Positions 32,774 to 40,884 of a stretch of 64,000 bases of DNA are shown here, piece by piece (the first letter of the stretch is position 1; each line of letters opens with the position of its first letter). The translations under genes were made by a program, and so were the position numbers. Source of the DNA: Ferrimonas futtsuensis DSM 18154 (lineage in GTDB: Bacteria; Pseudomonadota; Gammaproteobacteria; Enterobacterales; Shewanellaceae); contig NZ_KE383897.1 in the NCBI RefSeq assembly GCF_000422645.1, positions 73,753 to 137,752 on the forward strand. The letters are read 5' to 3'. A model generated the notes under the pieces. The model worked only from the letters and a program-made list of their open reading frames with translations. It had not been told where the DNA came from and made no database searches.

Positions 32774-34299
32774 CCCGGATTGCCATCCATGCCATCACCC
32801 GCAAAGGCGCAGAGCTGGGGCAGAAGCTGACTGCTCAGTTGCCCGGGGCGCGTTTGTTTGTGCTGGACAGGCAGGGAGATTGGGGCGGCGAGCAGGCGCT
32901 CAACCTGCCGCTGGCGGAACACCTTCAGCAGCAGTTTGGCTCCTACGACCAGCACCTGTTCCTGTTCAGTGCCGGCATTGCCACCCGCATGTTGGCACCG
33001 CTGCTTCAGGACAAACGTCAGGACCCCGGCGTGGTGTGCATCGACGAAAATGCCCATTTTGCCATCCCCCTGCTCGGTGGCCATCGAGGCGGTGCCAACC
33101 AGATGGCAATTCGGGTTGCCACGCTGTTAGGCGCCACCGCCACCCTCACCACGGCCTCTGACAGCTCTGGGCTGATCTCAGTCGACACCTTGGGTGAGCC
33201 CTTTGGTTGGCAGTTGGATCCCGCCTGCGAAGGCGACCTGACTCAGGTGGCCAGCGCCGTGGTCAACCATCGTCCCACCCTCATCTGGCAGCAGGGGGGC
33301 GAGAAAGGGTGGTGGCAGGGGCAGGAGCGCATGCCCGAGCATCTCAAGGTCAGCGAGTCGGCCGAGTTGCCGCCTGTGGGCGCCATGGACGCGGCGGTGG
33401 TGATCAGCCGCAGCCGCACACTGCCCAAGCTGACCCTGCCGGCTGCGATTTGGCGCCCCAGGGATCTGGTGCTGGGCATCGGTTGCGATCGCAACACCCC
33501 GCAGCAGGTGATAGAGCAGGGCATCGAGGCTTTTTTGCATGCCAATAACCTTCACCCGCAATCCGTAGCGCGCTTCGCGTCCATCGACCTTAAGGCCGAT
33601 GAAGTGGGGATCCTGGCTATGGCAAAACATGTCGAGCGGCCCTTCGAATGTTTCAGCGCCGACGCCCTCAGAGACGTCAAGGGAATTGAAAACCCATCGG
33701 ACACCGTCCTGCGCTGCATCGGGGTGTCGTCCGTTGCCGAAGCCGCCTGCCTGCACAGCAGTGGCTCTGACAAGTTGCTGGTGCCCAAATTCAAATACCG
33801 GGGGCAGGGCTACAACCTGACCCTGGCCGCCTGTGTCATCCCCTTTGAGGAGCCCCTGGTTCGCAGGACACTGAAGAATTTTTTCTCCGGACCTTCACGC
33901 ACCCGTGCCAGCCACAAAGGCCTGGCCAGCGGCGGGGCGCCCAAACCCGTGCGCCATTACCGCCACCATCTGGTGGTGTGCGAGGGCGGCCGCTGCCAGC
34001 AGTCCGGTGCCGAGGGTTTGGCCCATCAACTGCGGCAGATCCTCAAGGAGATGAACCTCTCCAAGGGCCAAAACCGCATCAAGGTGACCCGAAGTCATTG
34101 CGCAGGCGCCTGTCGACAGCGTGCCACGGCGGTGATCTACGCCAGAGGTGCGGATGTCAATCACAGCCAGTGGCTGCAATCCCTGGAAGGGTTCTCCAAA
34201 GAGCAGTGGCAAAGGGTGTTCCAGGCCCTCTCCAAAGGGCAGGCCCTGGCCGAGGTGGTGCCTGCCCAGTGCCTGGCCACCATGGAACCCTGCCCATGA
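32770..34299 (+). CDS. cbiG: CbiG (cobalt-precorrin-5A hydrolase) fused to a thioredoxin-like [2Fe-2S] ferredoxin domain
   Basis: 509 residues against about 350 for CbiG alone. Residues 1-370 are CbiG: LFLFSAGIATRMLAPLLQDK, DENAHFAIPLLGGHRGGAN, LVLGIGCDRNTP and FSADALRDVKGI; it opens the delta-lactone and releases acetaldehyde, allowing C-20 loss. After a basic linker (371-397), residues 398-509 form a ferredoxin-like domain with Cys404, Cys409, Cys444 and Cys448 (CEGGRC and CAGAC), the CX4C/CX3C pattern of thioredoxin-like [2Fe-2S] proteins. The domain suggests an attached redox function; cbiJ, the reductase, is missing from the operon. Confidence 0.9.
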   Translation: MTRIAIHAITRKGAELGQKLTAQLPGARLFVLDRQGDWGGEQALNLPLAEHLQQQFGSYDQHLFLFSAGIATRMLAPLLQDKRQDPGVVCIDENAHFAIPLLGGHRGGANQMAIRVATLLGATATLTTASDSSGLISVDTLGEPFGWQLDPACEGDLTQVASAVVNHRPTLIWQQGGEKGWWQGQERMPEHLKVSESAELPPVGAMDAAVVISRSRTLPKLTLPAAIWRPRDLVLGIGCDRNTPQQVIEQGIEAFLHANNLHPQSVARFASIDLKADEVGILAMAKHVERPFECFSADALRDVKGIENPSDTVLRCIGVSSVAEAACLHSSGSDKLLVPKFKYRGQGYNLTLAACVIPFEEPLVRRTLKNFFSGPSRTRASHKGLASGGAPKPVRHYRHHLVVCEGGRCQQSGAEGLAHQLRQILKEMNLSKGQNRIKVTRSHCAGACRQRATAVIYARGADVNHSQWLQSLEGFSKEQWQRVFQALSKGQALAEVVPAQCLATMEPCP

Positions 34300-34391
34300 T
34301 TCCCCGGGCACCGGCAAACTCATTGAACTGCGGCCTGTTGAATGTCAGCGGTCCGCACTGAGAAATAAACCTGATTTGAGGAGGCACCACC

Positions 34392-35222
34392 ATGAGTGGT
34401 CACCTGAGTATTGTGGGCATCGGCCCCGGCTCCCTGGAGCTGTTAACCCCCATGGCGTCTCTGGCCATCAAAGAGGCCGATCTGGTCGTGGGCTATAAGC
34501 CTTACCTGGATATGGTTCGTCCCCTGCTGGTATGTCAGGAAACCAGCGCCAGTGGCATGACCCGGGAGGTGGACAGAGCCACCCTGGCGGTCGAGGCCGC
34601 CTTGTCCGGCAGGCGGGTGGCCATCATCTCCAGCGGCGATGCGGGGATCTACGCCATGGGCCCGCTGGTGTATGAATTGCTGGCTGAGAAGGGCTGGCGG
34701 GGCAATGACGATCTGCCGGTACAGATGATCCCAGGCGTCACCGCGGCCAACTCCTGCGCGTCTCTGGTTGGGGTGCCCCTGGGCCATGATGCCTGCACCA
34801 TCTCCCTGTCGGACCTGCTGACCCCCTGGAGTCTGATTCGTCAGCGCATCGAGGGGGCGGCCATGGCGGATTTTGCCATCACCTTCTACAACCCCAGATC
34901 CCGCCGCCGTACCCAACAGATCATCGAAGCGCAGCAGATCCTGCTCAAGCACCGCAGCGGCGATACCCCGGTTGCCGTTGTGGACAACGCCTATCGACCG
35001 GAGCAATCGGTGCAGCTCTCCACCCTGGACAGCTTTACCGATCTGGAGTTCGGCATGACCGCCGCCGTGGTGGTGGGCAACAGCCAGAGCTACCGCTTTG
35101 CCGATCTGATCGTCACCCCTCGGGGTTACAGCAAAAAATATGACTTGAACGATGGCTCGGTGAAGGCGGGCCAGAAGCGGGGACGCTCCCTGGACGAAAC
35201 TCAACTGGAGGTATCAGCATGA
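34392..35222 (+). CDS. cbiH: Cobalt-factor III C17-methyltransferase (ring contraction)
   Basis: 276 residues; GAGGAGGCACCACC precedes the ATG, and a 92-base gap after cbiG is the largest inside operon C. Methylase motifs: LSIVGIGPGSLELLTPMA, ISSGDAGIYAMGPLVYEL, MIPGVTAANSCASLVGVPLG and FYNPRSRRRT. This is CbiH/CobJ, which methylates C-17 and drives ring contraction. It lacks the C-terminal Fe-S extension found in Bacillus megaterium CbiH60, while CbiG here carries one. The last ~30 residues (KKYDLNDGSVKAGQKRGRS) are a polar tail. Confidence 0.93.
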   Translation: MSGHLSIVGIGPGSLELLTPMASLAIKEADLVVGYKPYLDMVRPLLVCQETSASGMTREVDRATLAVEAALSGRRVAIISSGDAGIYAMGPLVYELLAEKGWRGNDDLPVQMIPGVTAANSCASLVGVPLGHDACTISLSDLLTPWSLIRQRIEGAAMADFAITFYNPRSRRRTQQIIEAQQILLKHRSGDTPVAVVDNAYRPEQSVQLSTLDSFTDLEFGMTAAVVVGNSQSYRFADLIVTPRGYSKKYDLNDGSVKAGQKRGRSLDETQLEVSA

Positions 35223-36001
35223 CCGTATTTTTCATTGGCGCCGGCCCAGGCGATCCGGATCTTATTACCGTCAAGGGTGCCCGCCTGGTGGAGTCCTGCC
35301 CTGTGGTGCTCTACACCGGCTCTCTGGTGCCCAAGGAGGTGGTGGCCCGTGCCCGGGAAGATGCCCTGGTGCTCAGCTCCGAAGAGATGGATCTGGATGA
35401 GATCATCCAGGTGTGCGTCGATGCCCACGACAAGGGGCAGGACGTGGCCCGGGTCCAGACCGGGGATCTCTCCATCTACAGCTCCCTGGCAGAGACCACC
35501 CGCAGGCTGGATAAGCTGAACATCGACTGGAAGGTGGTGCCTGGAGTGAGCTCGTTCCAGGCGTCGGCGGCGGCGCTGGGTCAGGAGCTGACCTTGCCTG
35601 AGCAGTGCCAGACCATTATCCTCAGCCGGGCCTCCGGTCGTACTCCGGTGCCGGAGAAGGAGAACCTCAAGTCTCTGGCCGAGCATGAGGCTACTTTGTG
35701 TCTATTCCTCTCCGCCAGCCTGATCCGCAAGGTGGCCCGGGAGCTCAAGGAGATCTACCCGGGAAGCTGGCCGGTGGCGGTGGTGGAGAAAGCTTCCCAC
35801 CCCGAACAGCGCATCTTGCGCGGCACCCTGGACACCATAGTGGATCAGGTAGAGGGCGCCGGGATCCGTGCCACGGCGATGATCATCGTCTCCAAGGTGC
35901 TGGATACCACAGAGTTTCGCGACTCGCGCCTCTACGCCGCCGAGTTTACCCATGGTTTTCGCCGGGCGCGGATCAGCGAGGCGGAGGTCAGCCATGACTA
36001 A
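35219..36001 (+). CDS. cbiF: Cobalt-precorrin-4 C11-methyltransferase
   Basis: 260 residues. FFIGAGPGDPDLITVKGARL at the N terminus, LYTGSLVPKEVV, VQTGDLSIYSSLAE, VVPGVSSFQASAAALG and EYTLPEQ-like LTLPEQCQT identify CbiF/CobM. It transfers the C-11 methyl. Start overlaps cbiH by ATGA and its end overlaps cobA by eight bases. Confidence 0.95.
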   Translation: MTVFFIGAGPGDPDLITVKGARLVESCPVVLYTGSLVPKEVVARAREDALVLSSEEMDLDEIIQVCVDAHDKGQDVARVQTGDLSIYSSLAETTRRLDKLNIDWKVVPGVSSFQASAAALGQELTLPEQCQTIILSRASGRTPVPEKENLKSLAEHEATLCLFLSASLIRKVARELKEIYPGSWPVAVVEKASHPEQRILRGTLDTIVDQVEGAGIRATAMIIVSKVLDTTEFRDSRLYAAEFTHGFRRARISEAEVSHD

Positions 36002-37319
36002 GCCGGGGAAGGTCTACCTGGTGGGGGCCGGCCCGGGTGACCCTGGCCTGCTGACTCGCCGCGCCCATGAACTGATGGGCCTGTGTGACGTGGTCTGCTA
36101 TGACCTGCTTATTGATGCGGCGGTGCTCTCTCTGGTGCCTGCGGGTACCACCATGATCCCGGTGGGGTACCGGGGTTATTGTGGCACCAGCATCGAGTAT
36201 GGCATGCACCCTGAAGTGGTGGAGCAGGCAATGGCCGGGCGCAGTGTGCTGCGCCTCAAGGCCGGCGATCCCTTCATCTTTGGCCGTGCCACCGAAGAGT
36301 GTCGCTGTCTGCAGCACCATGGCATCGACTACGAGGTGGTGCCCGGCATCAGCTCGGCATTGGGGGCGGCCGCCTATGCAGGTTTTCCGCTGACCAGTAA
36401 TGGCATGGCGTCCGACGTCACCTTCGCCAGCGGTCACAGGGCATCCACCACCATTGGCAACTGGGCGGCGATGGGTCAGAGCTCCGGCACCTTGGTGCTC
36501 TATATGGGGGCGAAAAAACTGGCTCAACATGCCAGAGAGCTGATAGAGAGAGGCAGGGATCCCTGCACGCCAGTGGCGGTGATTTCGGCGGCCACCAGTC
36601 ATAAGCAGCGGATGATTACCGCCGAACTGAATGAGATCGGCGAGCGCATTGCCGACTTCGGCAACGGCGATCCCATGCTGGTGGTAATGGGGCAGGTGGT
36701 GTCCTTGTCTGAAGAGTTGGACTGGCGAGGCGCACTGCCTCTCAGCGGTGTACAGGTATTGGATTGCGGAGGTGACACTGCGTTGGTGGACTCGTTGAGG
36801 CATCAGGGCGCAGTGGTGGTTCAGGCGCCTCAGATTGAGTTGAGTTACACACTGGATGATGCAGGCTGGCAACGGCTGCTGGCCGCCAGGGAGTTGTGGC
36901 TGGACAGCCGGGAAGCGGCCGAGAGTCTGTATCACCTCTGTCTGGAACAGCAACTGGATTGCCGTCATTGGCATTGGCGGTTGTCGGGCACTGAGCAGGC
37001 CTGCGCCTGGATGGCGCAACAGGGACTTTTCATCAAGCAGATGGAGAAGCCAGCTTCAGAGGCGCTGAGCATCACCAAGTATGCCTCTGAAGGCCTGTGC
37101 CTGCGTAAGGTCCGTTTGATCGAGCCGGTGTACCCTTTGGTTCAGGCTTCCACGGTCACCGTTGAGGAGGAGAAGGCGTTCCACTATCTGGTGGAGCATG
37201 ATCTTTTGAGTGCGGATGCTCTGGTGTTCAGCGGCTGCTATAGGGTGCGAGCAGAGGAGCAGCGCCTTGGCTTCAGGGTCAACGAATCGGCCCCGCAAGC
37301 CAGACGCGTGGCAGCCTGA
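35994..37319 (+). CDS. cobA: Uroporphyrinogen-III C-methyltransferase fused to a divergent HemD-like domain
   Basis: 441 residues from ATG 35994 (GGAGGTCAGCC upstream). Residues 1-255 are SUMT: YLVGAGPGDPGLLTRRA, CYDLLIDAAVL, RLKAGDPFIFGRATEE, VPGISSALGAAAYAGFPLT and LYMGAKKL. It makes precorrin-2 from uroporphyrinogen III, the branch point to B12 and siroheme. Residues about 260-441 have the two-lobe alternating alpha/beta pattern of uroporphyrinogen-III synthase (VQVLDCGGDTALVDSLRHQG) but few conserved HemD residues, so activity of this half is doubtful. Last gene of operon C. Confidence 0.9.
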   Translation: MTKPGKVYLVGAGPGDPGLLTRRAHELMGLCDVVCYDLLIDAAVLSLVPAGTTMIPVGYRGYCGTSIEYGMHPEVVEQAMAGRSVLRLKAGDPFIFGRATEECRCLQHHGIDYEVVPGISSALGAAAYAGFPLTSNGMASDVTFASGHRASTTIGNWAAMGQSSGTLVLYMGAKKLAQHARELIERGRDPCTPVAVISAATSHKQRMITAELNEIGERIADFGNGDPMLVVMGQVVSLSEELDWRGALPLSGVQVLDCGGDTALVDSLRHQGAVVVQAPQIELSYTLDDAGWQRLLAARELWLDSREAAESLYHLCLEQQLDCRHWHWRLSGTEQACAWMAQQGLFIKQMEKPASEALSITKYASEGLCLRKVRLIEPVYPLVQASTVTVEEEKAFHYLVEHDLLSADALVFSGCYRVRAEEQRLGFRVNESAPQARRVAA

Positions 37320-37323
37320 ACTC

Positions 37324-37902
37324 TTACGCGGACTGTTGCTGCGGCATCAGTTCGCGCATCTCCTCCAATCGCCACACCTGGCCATTGTCCGGTAGAGGAG
37401 GCGCGCCGCTCCAGGGCGAGAGCCCCCATGCCAGGCTCAGGGCGATCTTGAGCCACTCCCCGTGCCCCACCACCAGAATGCGCGTATCTCCGTGCATTTC
37501 CCGCATTTCAGTCCAAAATGCACCGATGCGACAGGCGACTGCGGAGGCGGCTTCAGAGCCTGGAATGGCCATGCAGTCCTGCTGATCCCTGCCGGTGTAG
37601 GCTTGCCACCACTTTGGATGAGTTGTCCTGTCCAGCCCTTGCAGAGCGCCAAAGCAGCGCTCATTTAACAGGGGAGAGGTCAGCACAGGCACACAGAGGG
37701 AGAGATTGGCCAGTTCGGCGCTGTCCCTGGCTCGCTTGAGTTCGCTGCAGTAGATCAACTGCGGAGAATGGGGGGCGGCCAGACGACCGCTTTCGTAAGC
37801 CTGTTTCTTGCCAGTGTCTGTAAGCGGGCTGTCAAAAGTGCCTTGCAGGGTGCCCAGATCATTCCACTGGGTTCTGCCGTGTCGGCAGTAGATAAGGGAC
37901 AT
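37324..37902 (-). CDS. Histidine phosphatase, possible second alpha-ribazole phosphatase
   Basis: 192 residues. IYCRHGRTQWNDLGTLQG (residues 4-21) contains the phospho-acceptor His8; CSELKRARDSAELA gives the second Arg, NERCFGALQGLD the acid, and VGHGEWLKI the distal His. It is similar in size to CobC but has a different N-terminal motif (RHGRTQWN) common to phosphoglycerate-mutase-like phosphatases. It faces cobA-hemD with only four bases between stops, so linkage to B12 is by position only and it is not in the operon. Confidence 0.75.
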   Translation of the reverse strand: MSLIYCRHGRTQWNDLGTLQGTFDSPLTDTGKKQAYESGRLAAPHSPQLIYCSELKRARDSAELANLSLCVPVLTSPLLNERCFGALQGLDRTTHPKWWQAYTGRDQQDCMAIPGSEAASAVACRIGAFWTEMREMHGDTRILVVGHGEWLKIALSLAWGLSPWSGAPPLPDNGQVWRLEEMRELMPQQQSA

Positions 37903-38200
37903 TTGTGGTCTCCAACTTCAGACCCGACAGTACACCAGTCCCTGGTGTGTGAAGACAATGTTACTTTCCACAGTAGTTTTCCATTGGTGACTCAGCTCTC
38001 ACAGTGTTTCGAGAGAGCAGTTGTCCAAATCATGAGTTTCGCATCAAACTTTTCACCAAATCCGTGATGAGAGATGTTTTGTTATCGACAGGTAGCGTTT
38101 TCTGGCTGCAAAACAGACAATCGAGCCTGATTTAGTGAAAATATGTGACAAATGCCAGTTCCATTTGAGTCTGTAATCAGTAAGATGATTTGTGAACTTA
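37903..38200. other. AT-rich intergenic region upstream of the histidine phosphatase
   Basis: No gene seen. A dyad ACACCAG/CTGGTGTGT (about 37932-37950) and ACTTTCCACAG (37963-37973), which repeats 11 bases of the block shared by the operon B and C promoters, lie here; TCTCACAGTGTTTCGAGAG (about 37997-38015) is a further partial echo of that block. Probably the promoter of the leftward phosphatase gene. Confidence 0.35.
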
Positions 38201-38275
38201 ACTACAATTCTACGGTGTTAGGTTCATTATCATTTCCCTGCAAAAGGCGGCGTCTCATCAGCGCTGCCTTTTTTT
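38200..38275 (+). ncRNA. Candidate small RNA with its own terminator
   Basis: A strong intrinsic terminator (AAAGGCGGCG 38243-38252, nine-base loop, CGCTGCCTTT 38262-38271, then T to 38275) has no rightward gene in front of it: the nearest upstream gene reads leftward. TTCCAT, 16 bases and TAAGAT (about 38161-38188) could be its promoter; a sigma-E-like GTGAACTT follows near 38193. No family recognised. Confidence 0.4.
38243..38275 (+). terminator. Orphan intrinsic terminator
   Basis: Ten-pair stem (one G-T pair) followed by seven T. See the candidate small RNA at 38200. Confidence 0.8.
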
Positions 38276-38391
38276 ATCTGCGCTGCAGCCCGCACCAGTG
38301 TTGAGTTTGTGTGTTCAGAATTCCCAATGTTTATATCGCAAGTTTCTAATGCGCTCGTGGATGGACTGAGAGGGCAGGATGGTGCGATTAC

Positions 38392-38410
38392 ATTGTAATT
38401 TAATTACAAT
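38392..38410. promoter_or_regulatory. Perfect 9-1-9 palindrome, HexR-like operator
   Basis: ATTGTAATT, T, AATTACAAT. Its core TGTAATTTAATTACA fits the HexR consensus TGTARTWWWAYTACA reported for Shewanella and other gammaproteobacteria at every position. The nearest genes are the candidate small RNA (ending 117 bases left) and the CIA30 gene 430 bases right, neither a known HexR target. Confidence 0.5.
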
Positions 38411-38837
38411 ATTCTGGTTAAAAGCCAAGCGTTCCGCAAAGTGAAAACACGAAACGTTAACACTAAACTCCCTCGATTCAGTGATACCGTCTATTTTCTA
38501 TGGCTTGGATGTAAGTTCTCTTTATAAGGCAAATAAAGCTGGGTTTGTTCAATGGCCCGGCCTCGTCCAAAGTCCGATTCAATGTTTGCTCAACACCTGG
38601 GCGCCGCTCAGTTGTGCGGCCTGTGGTGGCAATCCGGTCAGACACAGCGCCATGCCTTCGGAGCCCCCCTTTGCAACGGAACACTCTGTTGCACAGGCAT
38701 TCAAGAGGTACTCTTATGTAAGGCAATAGGAGAAGTTGAATACTCTGGTGTTCGCGCATCGGTTTCGGAGATTGGGCTCAAAATGGCAGAGAGCGGTGGA
38801 CTGAAGGGCAGACCATGGCCAATCAGGGAGGGGGATT
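38411..38837. other. Intergenic region, no supported gene
   Basis: Short open frames exist on both strands (for example a 93-codon one leftward at 38478-38759) but lack ribosome sites and have implausible composition. Contains AT-rich sequence next to the palindrome at 38392, then GC-richer sequence up to the CIA30 gene. Confidence 0.4.
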
Positions 38838-39338
38838 ATGGAGCTTGTGGATTTTTTGTGTGCGGAAGAAGCCGGGAGGTGGCGCCCCATCAACGATGGC
38901 GTGATGGGGGGCGTGTCTCAAAGCCAGATGGTGGCCACCGAGCAGGGGTGCTGTTTTGAAGGTGTAGTCTCCCTGGAAAATGGCGGAGGCTTTGCCTCCA
39001 TGCGTCGTCCCCTGGTATTGCCTGAGGGTTGCCGGGCCCTGAGGTTGACGCTCAGGGGGGACGGCAACAGCTATCAACTCAGGCTGAAGATGGATGGCTT
39101 ATGCGACGGGGTGCTCTACGTAGCCGGGTTTGCCACTCAGCCGGGCAGGGACGAGGTGATAGAACTGCCCCTGAGCGAGTTCGAGCCGAGGTTTCGCGGT
39201 CGCACCGTTGCCGGAGCCGAACCTCTGGATGAGAACAGGGTCGAGCAGCTTGGGTTGCTGATGGGGCAGGGCCAAAGTGGTCCCTTTGCCCTCAATCTGT
39301 ATCAATTGACGGCAGTGAGTCAGCTTCAGAGCAGCTGA
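38838..39338 (+). CDS. CIA30-family protein
   Basis: 166 residues; GGGAGGGGGATT gives a strong ribosome site before the ATG. The jelly-roll CIA30 fold is indicated by RWRPINDGVMGGVSQSQM near the N terminus, FEGVVSLENGGGFASMR (about 40-56), LTLRGDGNSYQLRL and the LPLSEFEPRFRGR motif. The family is named after a mitochondrial complex I assembly factor, while the bacterial members are uncharacterised, probably carbohydrate- or lipid-binding. No signal peptide. It appears to be a single-gene unit. Confidence 0.85.
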   Translation: MELVDFLCAEEAGRWRPINDGVMGGVSQSQMVATEQGCCFEGVVSLENGGGFASMRRPLVLPEGCRALRLTLRGDGNSYQLRLKMDGLCDGVLYVAGFATQPGRDEVIELPLSEFEPRFRGRTVAGAEPLDENRVEQLGLLMGQGQSGPFALNLYQLTAVSQLQSS

Positions 39339-39459
39339 GCGCAAGCTCGGACAAGTCCCTGCTGTTTTTGATGTTTTTTTATGCAAGAGGATTGTTCCTT
39401 TTCTCAAACTCGGTAGTGTAAATAGAGAAAGGCACTGATAGCCACGCCATGGAGGGCAT

Positions 39460-40425
39460 ATGAGAAACTATCAGTTGACCCCGGACCAGCGCCGCCTGTT
39501 TTCCAGGCAGGGCCTGTTGCGTTTGCCCGGGTCATTCCCACCCCAACTTGTGCATCGCTGGCGACAGGTAGCATCGCATCTTGAGCAGCAGGCTCTGGAG
39601 GCCCACAGTCAAGGTGTGCATGGCAGGGATTTCTGCGTCATCGAAGACCCTGTGGGACCCAGGCTGATGCGCTACGATAACCTGCTTAGCTACGCCACCG
39701 AACTGGTGCTGGATACCCTGGCCTGCCCGGCGATGATGGCGCTGGCCAGGGAGTTGTGCGGGCCGGGCGCCGTCCCGCTGAACCTCGGCCTGTTCTACAA
39801 GCATCAGCACCCCCACCCGGTGATCAATTGGCATCAGGGCGCGCAGCACGACCGTCGTTTTCCCTACCTCAATGTTGGCCTCTACCTGGATGACGCGGAC
39901 GCAGGAGATGGCTGCCTGAGGTATGTGCCGGGCACTCAGCATGGACTCCAGTCCATCGAATCCCTAGTCGAGCATTATGGCTGGCATCCCCCCGGCGTGG
40001 TGGAGCAGCCTGCCAGAGCCGGAGACATTCTGGTGCAGGACATGATGATTCTCCACGGCTCTCCACCCAGACGTTCCGAAGGGGTGCGCCGCACCCTCTA
40101 TGTTGAGGTTCGTCCTTGGCAGGCGGTGATGGAAAGCGGTTCCCAATCTGGCCAATGGGCTGAGCTGAGGCGCCGCTGGATGAGTCAGGTGTTGGCCCGG
40201 GCCGATGAAGAGGACTGGCCCGTCGACTGGGAGCACTATCCCCGGGCCGGCCAGTCGATTTCGGAGCTGGCGTCCGAGATAGAGAGCGGCTGGGAGCCGT
40301 CACTGCCCGGGGTCTGTGCCAGTCGCGACCTCTATCACCCCGAGTACCCTGTTCCCTCCGATCTGCGGCGTCAGAGGCGGCAAGACGAGGGGGGCTCGCG
40401 AGCGGAACCTAACTTCACTCGCTAG
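39460..40425 (+). CDS. Phytanoyl-CoA dioxygenase (PhyH)-like protein
   Basis: 321 residues. Double-stranded beta-helix features: FSRQGLLRLPGSFP at the N terminus, NLGLFYKHQHP, NWHQGAQHDRRFPYLNVGLYL (residues 123-143 in part), RYVPGTQHGL, ILVQDMMILHGSPPRRSEGVRRTL. The distal His199 and the oxoglutarate-binding Arg are present. The usual iron motif HxD would begin at His125 but reads HQG; the nearest Asp is 131. It may bind iron with changed spacing or be inactive. Substrate unknown. The C-terminal 60 residues are polar and low in conservation. Confidence 0.75.
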   Translation: MRNYQLTPDQRRLFSRQGLLRLPGSFPPQLVHRWRQVASHLEQQALEAHSQGVHGRDFCVIEDPVGPRLMRYDNLLSYATELVLDTLACPAMMALARELCGPGAVPLNLGLFYKHQHPHPVINWHQGAQHDRRFPYLNVGLYLDDADAGDGCLRYVPGTQHGLQSIESLVEHYGWHPPGVVEQPARAGDILVQDMMILHGSPPRRSEGVRRTLYVEVRPWQAVMESGSQSGQWAELRRRWMSQVLARADEEDWPVDWEHYPRAGQSISELASEIESGWEPSLPGVCASRDLYHPEYPVPSDLRRQRRQDEGGSRAEPNFTR

Positions 40426-40548
40426 CTGCATTTGGGGTGGTCATGACCAGACTGGGTTGCTGAACGGCTCTCTATGGGCTGTATTGCGTTGATATACCAA
40501 CGGTTTGGTCTACGCTTAAAGGAAACAGGGACGTAAAGGGAGGTGTCT

Positions 40549-40854
40549 ATGAGCGTGGATGCTTTTGCTGTCATTGGCGGTATCGCCATCGGCTGTCTCT
40601 TTGCTTTGATTCTGTGTAATGCGCTGGCGCTCAAGGCCAAAGTGCAGAGTAGGGCAGAGACCGGCAGGGATACCGGGATACGGCAACACCTGGAGGAGTA
40701 TCGGCGCCAGCTGCATCAGGTCAGTGCCGAGAACCAGAGGCTGAGGCAACGAGTTCAGGAGCTGGAGTATGAGGTAGAGCCGCTTCGCCAGCCCGGAAAA
40801 GGGTTCAGAGGTGATCCGCTGGATGCCTCTTTCAGGGTCAAATCTGTCAGATAA
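40549..40854 (+). CDS. Small single-span membrane protein with coiled coil
   Basis: 101 residues, ATG 40549 after AAAGGGAGGTGTCT. A hydrophobic span (about residues 4-27, VIGGIAIGCLFALILCNALAL) anchors a cytoplasmic heptad-rich coiled coil (about 45-80, LEEYRRQLHQVSAENQRLRQ). The architecture recalls small cell-envelope or division scaffold proteins, but no family is recognised. Followed directly by a strong terminator. Confidence 0.6.
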   Translation: MSVDAFAVIGGIAIGCLFALILCNALALKAKVQSRAETGRDTGIRQHLEEYRRQLHQVSAENQRLRQRVQELEYEVEPLRQPGKGFRGDPLDASFRVKSVR

Positions 40855-40857
40855 GAA

Positions 40858-40881
40858 GAAGGGGCCGGACGGCCCCTTTTT
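40858..40881 (+). terminator. Intrinsic terminator
   Basis: GAAGGGGCC, GGAC, GGCCCCTTTTTC: eight or nine pairs plus a T-run, immediately after the small membrane-protein gene and just before the end of the convergent MCP gene at 40885. Confidence 0.85.
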
Positions 40882-40884
40882 CAT

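Noticed and set aside
38552-38959. 135-codon frame whose start resembles a TetR N terminus (MARPRPKSD)
   Set aside because: The following sequence has no helix-turn-helix and the frame runs into the well-supported CIA30 gene.
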